From an uncultured Clostridia bacterium (lineage in GTDB: Bacteria > Bacillota > Clostridia > Saccharofermentanales > Saccharofermentanaceae), in the NCBI GenBank assembly GCA_947304405.1, contig CAMZBB010000004.1, positions 1 through 60,274 on the forward strand: a DNA stretch of 60,274 nt, written 5' to 3'. Under the pieces are notes generated by a model that was not told the DNA's origin, ran no database searches, and was given only the letters and a program-made list of their open reading frames with translations. Shown in pieces: positions 53,426 to 60,274 of the stretch. Position numbers and translations under genes: made by a program. The first letter of the stretch is position 1; every line of letters starts with the position of its first letter.

Positions 53426-54664
53426 TCAAGTCCTGTAGCTGCCGTTTATCTTTACGTAATCGTATGAGAAGTCACATGAGAACATGCGGTCTTCGAATTC
53501 GCCCTGGTTTAAGTCGATCTCAATCTTGATATCATGCTGTTTTACGAGTTCTGAAGCTTCATCCTCTGAATAGTCGGTAGCCTGTCCGTCCTTGCAAACG
53601 AGAAGACCTGCCAGACGGATGTTGACCTTATCGGGATCGAAATCAGCTCCGGAATAGCCTGCGGCCGTTATGATCCTGCCCCAGTTTGCATCCTCTCCGA
53701 AAACAGCAGTCTTTACCAGCGGTGACTTTGCAACTGCCGTAACGACGAGCTTTGCGTCCTCGGCAGTTTTTGCTTCGCGGCATATTACCTCGATGAACTT
53801 GGTAGCGCCTTCGCCGTCACTGGCGATCATGCGGGAAAGATCAAGGGAAAGGGAAGTAAGGGCTTCCTCGAAGATCTTGAGATCGTCGCTGTCTTCTGCG
53901 ATGTCAGCACCAGATGCGCCGTTGGCGAGGACAACGACCATGTCGCAGCATGATGTGTCGCCGTCAACCGAAACACGGTTGAAGGTGTGTGTGACGGCAC
54001 GCACCAGCATGGGCTGGAGCAGTTCCTTTGAAATAGCCGCATCTGTCGTGAAAACAACGATCATGGTACCGAGGTTGGGGCAGATCATGCCTGAACCCTT
54101 GGCCATACCGGCGATGGTGATCTCTTTTCCGCCGGAAAGAGTCAGCTTAGCCGAGACTTCCTTGGGAACTGTATCGGTTGTCATCATGGCCTTTTCAGCT
54201 CTGTGAGCAGATTCGGCATCAGTCGAAAGTGAAGATACGAGCGTTGGTATAGCGGAAATCACCTTCGAGGTATCCAGGCGGATCCCGATCGTGCCGGTGG
54301 AAGCCGTAAGCACCTCGTCAGGAGGGCATCCTAGAGCTTTGGCAGCGGCTTCTGCGACAGCAACCGCATCGTGATAGCCCTTGGAACCGACACAAGCGTT
54401 GGCATTCTTAGAGTTGACGACCAGGGCGCGCACCTTTGTGCCTGTTTCTATTACGCGGATCGTACGCTGAAGGGAATGGCCTTTGATGAGATTCTTGGTA
54501 TAAACGCCCGCAACGACTGCAGGGACATCAGTTTCGACCATGTTAAGGTCTAAAAGATCCATCGGACCTGAATTGCCCATATCGGTCTTGAGACCGCATG
54601 CGACGCCTGCAGCCTTGAAACCGGCTGGCATTGTTATGTATGCTTCGGTGATTTCGTTATCCAT
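53426..54664 (-). CDS. argJ: Bifunctional ornithine acetyltransferase/N-acetylglutamate synthase
   Basis: ArgJ transfers the acetyl group from N-acetylornithine to glutamate in arginine synthesis and can also use acetyl-CoA. The 412-aa protein is self-cleaved at the Ala-Thr-like site MMTTDTVPK (Thr nucleophile, about residue 186) into alpha and beta chains. NSKNANAC, ASTGTIGI and MICPNLGTMIVVF are conserved. The length is normal. AAGGATG precedes the ATG. No other arg genes are in the window. Confidence 0.96.
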   Translation of the reverse strand: MDNEITEAYITMPAGFKAAGVACGLKTDMGNSGPMDLLDLNMVETDVPAVVAGVYTKNLIKGHSLQRTIRVIETGTKVRALVVNSKNANACVGSKGYHDAVAVAEAAAKALGCPPDEVLTASTGTIGIRLDTSKVISAIPTLVSSLSTDAESAHRAEKAMMTTDTVPKEVSAKLTLSGGKEITIAGMAKGSGMICPNLGTMIVVFTTDAAISKELLQPMLVRAVTHTFNRVSVDGDTSCCDMVVVLANGASGADIAEDSDDLKIFEEALTSLSLDLSRMIASDGEGATKFIEVICREAKTAEDAKLVVTAVAKSPLVKTAVFGEDANWGRIITAAGYSGADFDPDKVNIRLAGLLVCKDGQATDYSEDEASELVKQHDIKIEIDLNQGEFEDRMFSCDFSYDYVKINGSYRT

Positions 54665-54695
54665 GATGCGACATCCTTATATTTTTATTTGGTTG

Positions 54696-54725
54696 ATTAT
54701 AGTACAATACGGGTCTTGTTAGCAA
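54696..54725 (-). promoter_or_regulatory. argJ promoter
   Basis: On the minus strand TTGCTA (54720-54725), 18 bp, TATAAT (54696-54701). It is divergent from the tRNA promoter, about 10 bp away. Confidence 0.65.
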
Positions 54726-54734
54726 CAAAGATGC

Positions 54735-54763
54735 TTGACTTGTATATGGCTTACATTTATAAT
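54735..54763 (+). promoter_or_regulatory. Promoter of the tRNA-His/Gln/Lys cluster
   Basis: TTGACT (54735-54740), 17 bp, TATAAT (54758-54763), 20 bp before tRNA-His. Confidence 0.85.
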
Positions 54764-54782
54764 TTCAAGGCACGAAAATCAT

Positions 54783-54860
54783 GGTGGGATTAGTTCAGCT
54801 GGTTAGAGCGCTAGTTTGTGGCACTAGATATCATGGGTTCGAATCCCATATCCCACCCCA
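54783..54860 (+). tRNA. tRNA-His (anticodon GTG)
   Basis: Acceptor GTGGGAT with ATCCCAC, anticodon stem CTAGT/ACTAG around TTGTGGC (GTG). The encoded G at -1 (54783) faces C73, the His identity pair. CCA is encoded. Confidence 0.96.
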
Positions 54861-54884
54861 TTTTACTTTTCGTGCTCCCCTCAC

Positions 54885-54959
54885 TGGGGTGTAGCCAAGG
54901 GGTAAGGCACGGGTCTTTGACTCCCGCATTCGCAGGTCCGAATCCTGCCACCCCAGCCA
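54885..54959 (+). tRNA. tRNA-Gln (anticodon TTG)
   Basis: Acceptor TGGGGTG with CACCCCA, anticodon stem CGGGT/TCCCG (with one G-U-type end pair) around CTTTGAC (TTG). CCA is encoded. Confidence 0.96.
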
Positions 54960-54963
54960 AAAA

Positions 54964-55039
54964 GGTTCACTAGCTCAGTCGGTAGAGCACTTGACTTTTA
55001 ATCAAGGGGTCTGGAGTTCGAGCCTCCAGTGAGCCACCA
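54964..55039 (+). tRNA. tRNA-Lys (anticodon TTT)
   Basis: Acceptor GGTTCAC with GTGAGCC, anticodon stem CTTGA/TCAAG around CTTTTAA (TTT). CCA is encoded. Confidence 0.96.
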
Positions 55040-55048
55040 AGTTGAAAC

Positions 55049-55079
55049 GCCCGCCAACATTGCGTTTGGCGGGCTTTTT
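55049..55079 (+). terminator. Terminator of the tRNA cluster
   Basis: GCCCGCCAA (55049-55057) pairs with TTGGCGGGC (55066-55074), followed by TTTTT. Confidence 0.93.
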
Positions 55080-55121
55080 GTTTTCGAAATTCTGTAAAAT
55101 TCATTTGATTTTCGGGCTTTA

Positions 55122-55154
55122 TGTAGACAAAATGTAGACAATTGACGTGTAGAC
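55122..55154 (+). repeat. Three TGTAGAC words behind tRNA-Lys
   Basis: TGTAGAC occurs at 55122, 55133 and 55148. Such words are often seen beside integration sites of tyrosine recombinases next to tRNA genes; here no integrase or second tRNA 3' end is visible, so at most this is a remnant. I see nothing else supportable in 55155-55330. Confidence 0.35.
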
Positions 55155-55335
55155 CTATGAAATCATAAGAAAAGGGTGAACATCAATAGTTTAAAAAGGC
55201 CAAAAAGTGGTGGATAAGTGGAGGACAGGAAAAGTGTAACCCGCAAATGCTTTTCCTTTCTATGTTTTTATGGTTAAAATCCACGGAAATTTGTTGAAGA
55301 ATTCTTTGTGCTACCAAACACAGTGGCAAAAATGT

Positions 55336-55400
55336 TATAATTTATAAATAGAGCAAGGAACAAAGGCGTTTCATCTTATGGGATGAGGCGCTTTTTATTT
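55336..55400 (+). promoter_or_regulatory. Promoter and leader hairpin (attenuator candidate) of the C26 gene
   Basis: An extended -10 box, TGTTATAAT (TATAAT at 55336-55341), predicts a start near 55348. The leader contains a 10-bp stem (GCGTTTCATC 55366-55375 with GATGAGGCGC 55382-55391, loop TTATGG) followed by TTTTTATTTT, a full intrinsic terminator lying before the ribosome site. Confidence 0.65.
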
Positions 55401-55415
55401 TGCAAGGAGTATGAA

Positions 55416-56135
55416 ATGTCAAAACCGATCATAGGCGTGATGCCGTTATGGGATGACGAGAAAGAGAGCATGTGGATGCTTCCCGGCTATTTTGACGGAA
55501 TAATCCAAGCCGGCGGAACTCCGGTTATGTTCCCTTTGATATCAGATGAACATGAACTTTATCGTCTCATGGATATATGTGACGGTATTCTTTTTACCGG
55601 AGGCCATGATGTCTCGCCCGAGCTGTACAGCGAGAAGCCTTTCGAGAACGTTTGCAGCTGTAAGATGCGTGATGATATGGAGCAGGTTGTGCTCAAAAAA
55701 GCAATTGAGACAGACAAACCGGTCCTTGGCATATGCAGAGGGATCCAGTTTATCAATGCGGCACTGGGTGGAACGCTCTATCAAGATCTGCCGACCCAAT
55801 ATCTGACTGAGACAGATCACCATCAGCAGCCTCCGTATGATATTCCTGTCCATTCTGTGGACATCTTGAAGGACTCTGCATTGTACAGCTGTTTGAATGT
55901 TGACAGAATACAAGTCAATAGTTATCACCATCAGGCCGTGAAGGACGTTGCGCCATGTTTGAAAGTAATGGCAACTGCAGATGACGGACTTGTTGAAGGG
56001 ATATACTTGCCGGAACACAGGTTCCTTTGGGCTATACAATGGCATCCTGAATTCTCGTATCTGAAGGATGAGAACAGCCAAAAGATCTTTAAAGCTTTTG
56101 TTGATTCCGGCCGCAGTGTTAAAAGTATGATATAA
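55416..56135 (+). CDS. Class-I glutamine amidotransferase-like hydrolase (peptidase C26, PuuD family)
   Basis: This protein of about 239 aa starts at 55416 (AAGGAG 7 bp upstream). It has FTGGHDVSPELY, the nucleophile elbow LGICRGIQFINAALGG (Cys) and AIQWHPEF (His and Glu), as in gamma-glutamyl-gamma-aminobutyrate hydrolases that degrade gamma-glutamyl compounds in putrescine use. No puu genes are nearby, so the substrate is uncertain. It sits behind a possible attenuator. The GNAT gene follows 31 bp later. Confidence 0.88.
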   Translation: MSKPIIGVMPLWDDEKESMWMLPGYFDGIIQAGGTPVMFPLISDEHELYRLMDICDGILFTGGHDVSPELYSEKPFENVCSCKMRDDMEQVVLKKAIETDKPVLGICRGIQFINAALGGTLYQDLPTQYLTETDHHQQPPYDIPVHSVDILKDSALYSCLNVDRIQVNSYHHQAVKDVAPCLKVMATADDGLVEGIYLPEHRFLWAIQWHPEFSYLKDENSQKIFKAFVDSGRSVKSMI

Positions 56136-56166
56136 CGCATGTTCAATAATCGGAAGGCAAATAACC

Positions 56167-56625
56167 ATGAAGACAGAATATAAATGGACAGATGGAAATG
56201 ATAAAGATTTCCGGAAGTTTTATCTTAAGACTGAAGAATTCTACAGCAGTATAGTCGGAGGCCGGAAGAACCGTGAAGCGTTTATTCCGCATAACATCTC
56301 GGAGAGCATATCCACTGTTCTGATTGCTTCTGTATCTGGTGTTGCTGTAGGATGTGCCGGATTAAAAGCATATTCGGATTCTGATGTTGAGATCAAGAGA
56401 GTCTGGGTAGATCCCGAATTCAGAGGCAACCACATATCAACTGCCATGATGGATGCGTTGGAGAAAAAGGCAATAGAACTCGGATTTAAACGGGCAATCC
56501 TTCAGACAAGGCCGCAGATGAAAGAGGCTGTTCATTTATATACAAAGCGTGGTTACTTGCTGACAGATAACTATCCGCCCTATGACAAGCTTGAAGGAGC
56601 GATATGTTTCGCGAAGGAATTATGA
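56167..56625 (+). CDS. GNAT-family N-acetyltransferase
   Basis: This 152-aa protein has the GNAT core: VAVGCAGLKAYSD, then EIKRVWVDPEFRGNHISTAMMDALE, which holds the acetyl-CoA loop (R-G-N-H), and a C-terminal RGYLLTDNYPPYDK. It probably acetylates a small molecule or protein N terminus; the acceptor is unknown. GGAAGG precedes the ATG, and it lies 31 bp after the amidotransferase gene. Confidence 0.87.
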   Translation: MKTEYKWTDGNDKDFRKFYLKTEEFYSSIVGGRKNREAFIPHNISESISTVLIASVSGVAVGCAGLKAYSDSDVEIKRVWVDPEFRGNHISTAMMDALEKKAIELGFKRAILQTRPQMKEAVHLYTKRGYLLTDNYPPYDKLEGAICFAKEL

Positions 56626-56697
56626 TGGTCAGAGCGGAAAACGAACAGCATATTCAGACAATATCTTCCATTTGTCCGAAATATGCAAATTGCTACA

Positions 56698-56725
56698 TTT
56701 AACCCTATGCGGTTTATGCTATACT
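56698..56725 (+). promoter_or_regulatory. Promoter of ATP synthase operon 2
   Basis: TGC plus TATACT (56720-56725) forms an extended -10, with a weak TTTAAC (56698) 16 bp upstream. It lies about 45 bp before atpI. Confidence 0.6.
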
Positions 56726-56769
56726 CCACGATAGTAACGGTTAAGGACAGCGAAACGGAGGGCTGTTTT

Positions 56770-57216
56770 TTGAAGATTGATCCGACAGTAAAAAAAGAGA
56801 CGATATATGTATGTGTTGTCACTTTGATCCTTAGTATGCTGATGGAGTCAGTATTCCTGATCATAAGGCATTGGCAGCTTACTGTCCTGTTCGGAAATCT
56901 TGTCGGAGCAGGCGTAGGGATCTTGAATTTCTTTCTCTTGGGTCTGTCTGTCCAAAAGGCGGTAAAAAGCGAGGAGAAAAGGGCAAAAGATATCCTTCGC
57001 GCCTCTCACGCTTTAAGATACGCTCTAATGGCTATTCTGGTCGTAACAGCCGTACTCATCCCTTCTGTCTTTGATATGTGGGCAACACTGATATCTCTGC
57101 TTTTCGCGACCGTTGCCGTATATACGAGGGCAATATTCAATAAAGACAGGAAAAACGGCAGTATAAGTGCGGAAACAGCTGCAGATCAGCCTGATATCGA
57201 AGGAGGAGAGGAATAA
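56770..57216 (+). CDS. atpI: ATP synthase subunit I-like protein (operon 2)
   Basis: This protein of about 148 aa has four predicted membrane segments (TLILSMLMESVFLII, LLGLSVQKAV region, RYALMAILVVTAVLIP, ATLISLLFATVAVYTRAIF), the usual size and place of AtpI, which helps c-ring assembly or Mg2+ uptake. I start it at TTG 56770 because GGAGGG lies 7 bp upstream; a longer frame from an ATG at 56683 starts before the promoter. It opens operon 2. The stop overlaps the atpB start by 1 bp (TAATG). Confidence 0.75.
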   Translation: MKIDPTVKKETIYVCVVTLILSMLMESVFLIIRHWQLTVLFGNLVGAGVGILNFFLLGLSVQKAVKSEEKRAKDILRASHALRYALMAILVVTAVLIPSVFDMWATLISLLFATVAVYTRAIFNKDRKNGSISAETAADQPDIEGGEE

Positions 57217-58121
57217 TGAGCATTGTGTATCTCATTCTCTGCATCCTTTCGATGGCGGCTGCCATAGCGGTCAAGGTTATGTTTGTGCCTGCATCTGACG
57301 GTATCGACATATCAGGAGCACATGTATTCTTTACCGTTAAGATGCCTATACAGGATCTTCCGATCACGGAAGCACAGGTCAATTCCTGGTGTGTGATACT
57401 TGCCGTAATGTTCCTTTGCCTTTTCCTTACGACGGGTCTTAAGACACGTAACATTTCCATAAGGCAGATGCTCGCGGAATGGATAGTGGAGAAGGTGACG
57501 GGTCTTGTAAGGACAAACATGGGAGAATACTTTGAGGGTTTTGCGCCTTTTATAGCAGCAATTTTGGGCCTTTCCGGCTTCTCAAGCCTCTCATCGCTTT
57601 TGGGGCTCTTCCCGCCGACATCTGATATCAACATCATTGCTGGCTGGGCGATACTTGTATTCTTCCTGATCACGTACTACAAGATGAAAGCCGGTCCCTG
57701 GATCTACCTTAAGAGCTTTGGTCAGCCGCAGCCGCTTTTGGCTCCGCTTAACATCATAAGTGAGGTCGCTACCCCGATATCGATGGCATTCAGACATTAC
57801 GGAAACGTCTTATCCGGTTCGATCATATCGGTACTCATTGCAGTAGGACTTACCAAACTGTCTCACAGCCTGTTCTCGTTCCTGCCGGGTGCGCTTGCCG
57901 ATTTCCCTTATCTGAGGATAGGTATTCCGGCTGTGCTGTCGATCTATTTTGATCTGTTCTCGGGATGTCTCCAGGCTTTTATCTTCGCAATACTTACCAT
58001 GCTTTATGTGGCAGGAGGGTTCCCTGCTGAGGAATATGCCGCAAGGAAAAAGAAAAGACAGGAACGTGCCGCAGCCAAAGCAGCATGTTCACATACCGCA
58101 GGAAAGAATGCGGAGCTTTAA
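57216..58121 (+). CDS. atpB: ATP synthase subunit a (operon 2)
   Basis: This 301-aa a subunit has the essential arginine in SMAFRHYGNVLSGSIISVL and a glycine-rich C-terminal helix (YFDLFSGCLQAFIFAIL). It differs strongly from the operon-1 copy, so the two operons are not a recent duplication. The C-terminal tail is Lys/Arg/Ala-rich and cytoplasmic. Confidence 0.93.
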   Translation: MSIVYLILCILSMAAAIAVKVMFVPASDGIDISGAHVFFTVKMPIQDLPITEAQVNSWCVILAVMFLCLFLTTGLKTRNISIRQMLAEWIVEKVTGLVRTNMGEYFEGFAPFIAAILGLSGFSSLSSLLGLFPPTSDINIIAGWAILVFFLITYYKMKAGPWIYLKSFGQPQPLLAPLNIISEVATPISMAFRHYGNVLSGSIISVLIAVGLTKLSHSLFSFLPGALADFPYLRIGIPAVLSIYFDLFSGCLQAFIFAILTMLYVAGGFPAEEYAARKKKRQERAAAKAACSHTAGKNAEL

Positions 58122-58439
<318 letters not shown>

Positions 58440-58454
58440 AACGGAGTCTGACAC

Positions 58455-58958
58455 ATGCAGGATCTGGATATTATTTCGATAAATATCTGGCATATAGTCA
58501 TCTCGCTGGCGAACCTCGTAATACTTTTCCTTATACTCAAAAAACTTCTTTTCAAGCCTGTAAAGAAGATCGTTGAGCAGAGACGGAAAGAGCTTGATGC
58601 GGAATACCGCAAGGCTGAGAAAACACAGGCCGAAGCCGATGCGATAAAAGCTGAATGGGAAGGCAAGATGGCGACTGCGGAAGCTGAGGCTGACAAGATC
58701 ATAAGCGATGCCGTCGAACGTGCGGACAGCCGTAACGAGGTCATGCTCTATGAATCCCGTGAGAAAGCCGATCAGATCATCCGTAAAGCAAAAGCTGATA
58801 TCGAACGCGAGAGGAAAGATGCAAGAGAAACGATCAAGAAAGAGATCGTTGACGTATCCCAGGCTCTTTCCGAGCAGATCATCGGACGTGAGATCAACAT
58901 GGATGACCATCGCGACCTGATAGACAGAGCCATCGACAGAATAGGTGAACAGCAGTGA
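58455..58958 (+). CDS. atpF: ATP synthase subunit b (operon 2)
   Basis: This 167-aa b subunit has one N-terminal membrane helix (VISLANLVILFLILKKLLF) followed by a long charged coiled coil. Its length is normal. The stop overlaps the atpH start (GTGA), so the two are coupled. Confidence 0.93.
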   Translation: MQDLDIISINIWHIVISLANLVILFLILKKLLFKPVKKIVEQRRKELDAEYRKAEKTQAEADAIKAEWEGKMATAEAEADKIISDAVERADSRNEVMLYESREKADQIIRKAKADIERERKDARETIKKEIVDVSQALSEQIIGREINMDDHRDLIDRAIDRIGEQQ

Positions 58959-59482
58959 CTAATGTAGGAAGAGAATATGCGATCGCATTATTCGAGGCCG
59001 CCTATGAAGACGGTTCACTTGATGCTGTAAGAGATGATCTCACAGAGATCAGAAAACTGCTTAAAAAAGAGCCGGATTACATCTCTTTCCTGATGAATCC
59101 GGGGATACCCAAGGAAGAAAGGCTTGATTCATTGTCCGAAGCTTTTGAGGACAATGTTGAGCAACTGCTTTATTCGTTCCTTGCGGTAATGACCACAAAT
59201 AATCATCTGAATGAATTCTTTACCGCTGCAAAAGAATTCGAGAAGATGTATGAAGATTATAAGAAGATGAGTTTTGCCGTTATTACAAGTGCGGTCAAAC
59301 TGACTGATGAGGAAAAAAGAAAGATCGTGACACGCTTAAGAAAGGTTACGGGAAAAGCAATCTCTCCGGTATACAAGATCGATCCGTCAATTGTCGGCGG
59401 AATTACCATAACCTGCGACGGAAAGTTCTTTGACGGAAGTGTTGTCAGGAATCTTAAGAACATAAAGGAAGCGATATCGTAA
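58955..59482 (+). CDS. atpH: ATP synthase delta subunit (operon 2)
   Basis: This 175-aa delta subunit is of normal length. Residues 1-104 form the six-helix N-terminal domain ([19 protein letters not shown]), which normally binds the alpha N termini. The C-terminal domain (106-175, with [20 protein letters not shown]) binds the b stalk. This C-terminal domain is the segment fused to alpha in operon 1. The start is GTG, with AGGTGAA upstream. Confidence 0.93.
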   Translation: MTNVGREYAIALFEAAYEDGSLDAVRDDLTEIRKLLKKEPDYISFLMNPGIPKEERLDSLSEAFEDNVEQLLYSFLAVMTTNNHLNEFFTAAKEFEKMYEDYKKMSFAVITSAVKLTDEEKRKIVTRLRKVTGKAISPVYKIDPSIVGGITITCDGKFFDGSVVRNLKNIKEAIS

Positions 59483-60274
59483 TGGCTGGAAAACCTGAAG
59501 AAATAAGCAATATCATCAAAGAGCAGATCCGCAATTACAAAACGCGTGTAGACATGGGTGAAGTCGGAACTGTCGTATTGGTCGGTGACGGCATAGCCTC
59601 CGTATACGGACTCCGTAACTGCATGTCAACAGAACTGCTGGAATTCGATGACGGTTCGGTCGGACTTGCCCAGAATCTCGAGAATGACACTGTCTCTGTA
59701 GCGATCCTTTCCGATAAGAATGACATCAGGGAAGGAACCAAGGTTAAGCGTACGGGTACCGTCCTTTCGATTCCTGTAGGCGAAAGCTTCTTAGGCAGAG
59801 TCGTAAATCCTCTGGGCGAGCCTATCGACGGCAAAGGCCCCATATTCGGTGAAGCAAGAAGGCCTGTTGAAGCCGAGGCTCCCGGAATCATCGAGAGACA
59901 GAGCGTATCAACGCCTCTGCAGACAGGCATCAAAGCCATTGACTCCATGATCCCCATCGGACGCGGTCAGCGTGAGCTCATCATCGGCGACCGTCAGACC
60001 GGAAAGACCGAGATCGCGATTGATACGATAATCAACCAGAAAGACAAGAATGTTATCTGTATATACGTTGCCATTGGTCAGAAAGCGACTTCTGTCGTAT
60101 CCCTGGTCTCGGACCTTGTAAGAGAAGGCGCGATGGCATACACGATCGTTGTTTCCGCAACCGCTGCCGAGAGTGCCCCGGTCCAATACATAGCTCCTTA
60201 TTCAGGCTGTGCCATGGCCGAGTATTTCAGAGAGCAGGGCAAAGACGTTCTCATCATTTACGATGACCTGTCAA
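59482..60274 (+). CDS. atpA: ATP synthase alpha subunit, 3'-truncated (operon 2)
   Basis: The first 264 residues of a normal alpha subunit are visible: [19 protein letters not shown], then [19 protein letters not shown], Walker A GDRQTGKT and [13 protein letters not shown]. The ATG overlaps the atpH stop (TAATG). Unlike the operon-1 alpha it has no N-terminal extension. The gene runs out of the window, so atpG, atpD and atpC of operon 2 are not seen. Confidence 0.95.
   Translation, partial: MAGKPEEISNIIKEQIRNYKTRVDMGEVGTVVLVGDGIASVYGLRNCMSTELLEFDDGSVGLAQNLENDTVSVAILSDKNDIREGTKVKRTGTVLSIPVGESFLGRVVNPLGEPIDGKGPIFGEARRPVEAEAPGIIERQSVSTPLQTGIKAIDSMIPIGRGQRELIIGDRQTGKTEIAIDTIINQKDKNVICIYVAIGQKATSVVSLVSDLVREGAMAYTIVVSATAAESAPVQYIAPYSGCAMAEYFREQGKDVLIIYDDLS

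Overview
The window looks like chromosomal DNA from an anaerobic Firmicute of class Clostridia; I cannot place it below class. The signs are a 2-oxoacid:ferredoxin oxidoreductase, a paired GlgC/GlgD glycogen system, a DUF975 membrane protein, a Mini-RNase III, a SAM-I riboswitch in front of metK, a reduced Tad/Flp pilus locus, BspA-type leucine-rich and ChW-repeat surface proteins, and strong AGGAGG-type ribosome binding sites. Coding density is high, no transposase or integrase gene is visible, and most genes are ordinary core genes.

Layout: 1-1.4 kb, tail of a 2-oxoacid:ferredoxin oxidoreductase operon. 1.7-4.9 kb, a DUF975 membrane protein and a GntR/ABC transporter operon. 5.0-13.3 kb, a glycogen operon (glgB-glgC-glgD-glgA-GH13). 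13.4-18 kb, zinc-ribbon proteins, tRNA-Leu, a YbjN protein and a zinc-ribbon/TIR protein. 18-22.2 kb, an 8-oxoguanine glycosylase and THUMP methyltransferase (minus strand), then proA and rpiB. 22.3-29.0 kb, F-type ATP synthase operon 1. 28.9-34.2 kb, a minus-strand Tad pilus operon ending in an FHA protein. 34.4-43.4 kb, SAM riboswitch-metK-recD2-comF, a structured RNA, then cysS-mrnC-rlmB and a lipoprotein. 43.5-50.8 kb, a tyrosine phosphatase, tRNA-Arg, an isochorismatase-family hydrolase, trigger factor and two secreted surface proteins. 51-56.6 kb, an alkaline-phosphatase-superfamily protein, a lipoprotein, argJ, a tRNA-His/Gln/Lys cluster, a class-I glutamine amidotransferase and a GNAT acetyltransferase. 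56.7 kb to the end, a second F-type ATP synthase operon, cut inside atpA.

The most striking feature is the pair of F-type ATP synthase operons. Operon 2 has the usual order I-a-c-b-delta-alpha, and its c subunit has two carboxylates, as in Na+-binding c rings. Operon 1 (a-c-b-alpha-gamma-beta-epsilon) has no separate delta gene. Its alpha subunit instead carries about 147 extra N-terminal residues, and the first 90 align with the C-terminal domain of the delta subunit encoded by operon 2. This looks like a natural delta(C-terminal domain)-alpha fusion in a molecule present three times per enzyme. The beta subunit of the same operon has an acidic insert in its N-terminal domain.

Other points of interest are histone-H1-like Lys/Ala/Pro tails on GlgB, GlgA and trigger factor; a roughly 270-nt structured RNA behind comF that may be a raiA-type RNA; a tight cluster of four DnaA-box-like 9-mers upstream of proA; a symmetrical four-half-site operator over the DUF975 promoter; and several intergenic loci built from a short word repeated in both orientations to form regularly spaced hairpins.
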